Source: Prevotella sp. (lineage in GTDB: Bacteria > Bacteroidota > Bacteroidia > Bacteroidales > Bacteroidaceae). From it: DNA of 50,078 bases. Each line of letters begins with the position of its first letter. Positions within the stretch are counted from its first letter, which is position 1. Below, in pieces: positions 49,576-50,078 of this stretch. Location of the stretch: positions 1 to 50,078 of the forward strand of contig JAFTFX010000016.1 in NCBI GenBank assembly GCA_017458225.1, given 5' to 3'. The translations under genes were made by a program, and so were the position numbers. The notes under the pieces were generated by a model, which saw nothing but the letters and a program-made list of their open reading frames with translations, was not told where the DNA came from and made no database searches.

Positions 49576-49727
49576 CAATAAGCGTCAAATTGTGCTCTGT
49601 TTAACGTCAAACCTCGCTCTGTTTAACGTCAAATCTCGCTACAGTTAATATCAAATCAGAGCGAGAAATGACGTTAAACAGAGCGAGACTTGACGCTTAT
49701 TGCAGCAAGAACTGACGCGGATTGTCA
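49576..49727. repeat. Intergenic array of seven 22-nt units with dyad symmetry (copy B)
   Basis: CGTCA cores on the + strand at 49583, 49605 and 49627, and a degenerate TATCA at 49649; TGACG (minus orientation) at 49669, 49691 and 49713. The outer borders (CAATAAGCGTCAAATT at left, GCAGCAAGAAcTGACGC at right) match copy A at 8157-8305. With the tRNA terminator and the hairpin at 49791 it fills most of the gap between tRNA-Leu and 49938. Confidence 0.9.
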
Positions 49728-49790
49728 AGACACCGGATTTGAAATATCGGCTGAGACCGGATTTTGGCAGGAAATGAGGCTCAGTCTGAA

Positions 49791-49831
49791 CGAACGAAGG
49801 AGCCGCGAAAACGTCACGGCTCCTTCGTTCG
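49791..49831 (-). terminator. Strong hairpin just beyond the tRNA-Met remnant
   Basis: CGAACGAAGGAGCCG and CGGCTCCTTCGTTCG form a perfect 15-bp stem with an 11-base loop. On the minus strand it directly follows the tRNA 3' end, where a tRNA terminator is expected, although the following T-run is poor. Confidence 0.6.
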
Positions 49832-49877
49832 TGGACCAGCCAGGGCTTGAACCTGGGACCTCCAGATTATGAGTCTT
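49832..49877 (-). other. 3' remnant of tRNA-Met(CAT), probable attachment site
   Basis: Read on the minus strand: anticodon part AGACTCATAATCT (anticodon CAT), variable region, T arm CCAGG-TTCAAGC-CCTGG, acceptor 3' strand CTGGTCC and discriminator A. The matching 5' half (D arm and a GGACCAG acceptor strand) is absent to the right, where unrelated AT-rich sequence begins. This is the pattern left when an element integrates into the 3' part of a tRNA gene. Confidence 0.75.
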
Positions 49878-49938
49878 TTTGGCGGTAATTTCAAGAAATC
49901 ACAAATAATGCTAAATGCCGATAAATAAAGGGTTTTTC

Positions 49939-50078
49939 TATGCCAAAGAAGATTTACATGTCCACCGAATCTGCTGATTTGGCTAATTTCAGCTACAAGG
50001 GAGTCTATGTGTCGCTGACCATAGACACACGAAAATGGGTTGTTACGAAGAGGGATGCCGCTGGCCGTCCTACAGAAC
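49939..50078 (+). CDS. 5' end of an unidentified gene (partial)
   Basis: Open from the ATG at 49939 to the window edge, 46 codons: MPKKIYMSTESADLANFSYK, then GVYVSLTIDTRKWVVTKRD and AAGRPTE. I do not recognise the family. Beginning 62 bases from a tRNA remnant and reading away from it is the usual place for a site-specific integrase, but no recombinase motif falls in this N-terminal piece, so that is inference. Codon use (GCT, GTT, ACA, AGG) differs from the GC-rich neighbours. Confidence 0.45.

Noticed and set aside
49832-49877. Functional tRNA-Met gene
   Set aside because: The 5' acceptor strand, D arm and two pairs of the anticodon stem are missing to the right.

Overview
The window looks like a chromosome segment from a Bacteroidales bacterium, most likely a Prevotella/Segatella-type organism. 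Three things point there. Many genes are preceded by the Bacteroidota promoter pattern (TTTG, 19-20 bp, TAnnTTTG) instead of an E. coli-type -35/-10. Start codons sit behind A-rich leaders with little Shine-Dalgarno signal. The family content is typical of the order: DUF3332, DUF4923 and LruC lipoproteins, S46 dipeptidyl-peptidase, FKBP triplets, WbqC next to lepB, and GH43/GH35 glycosidases. All product names come from reading motifs by eye; no database search was run.

Layout. 1-4.4 kb (+): the tail of an unidentified gene, a terminator, then dapB, signal peptidase I, a second signal-peptidase-like protein lacking the catalytic residues, a WbqC-like protein and a DUF3332 lipoprotein. 4.4-6.7 kb (-): a secreted GH43 glycosidase and a LruC-domain lipoprotein. 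6.9-12.3 kb (+): an SpmA-SpmB fusion, an intergenic array of seven 22-nt units, a Wzx-like flippase with an almost leaderless promoter, and a second, larger LruC lipoprotein. 12.3-17.9 kb (-): an Lrp/AsnC regulator heading an apparent operon of a C26 amidotransferase-M19 dipeptidase fusion, an S46 dipeptidyl-peptidase and a PDZ aspartyl protease. 18.0-21.6 kb (-): three FKBP isomerases predicted for cytoplasm, membrane anchor and periplasm, a decayed metallophosphoesterase gene and a 58-residue small protein. 21.7-29.5 kb (+): a sirtuin, a GNAT-like protein, a WYL regulator overlapping a DUF4923 lipoprotein, an RluA-type pseudouridine synthase and a GH35 beta-galactosidase that carries a REPIN-like palindromic element in frame.

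29.5-49.2 kb: after a long repeat-filled spacer comes greA, preceded by a promoter plus intrinsic terminator resembling the E. coli GraL arrangement. It is followed by a HIT protein and, without a clear break, a surface-polysaccharide cluster. The cluster holds an iron-sulfur F420-dehydrogenase-like protein, a polysaccharide pyruvyl transferase, several glycosyltransferases, two MBOAT/SGNH O-acetylation modules, two acyltransferase-3 proteins, an RgpF-like protein, an LpxL-like acyltransferase and mannose-1-phosphate guanylyltransferase. Together these would make, acylate and export a decorated surface glycan; no polymerase or initiating sugar-phosphate transferase is visible here.

49.2-50.1 kb: a tRNA-Leu(CAA) with promoter and terminator, a second copy of the 22-nt array, and a 3' remnant of a tRNA-Met next to the start of an unidentified gene, which looks like one end of an integrated element.

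The least explained signals are the 22-nt-periodic intergenic arrays (two homologous copies 41 kb apart with the middle unit flipped, and a third unrelated in sequence but with the same period), the in-frame palindromic element in the GH35 gene, and the greA leader terminator.
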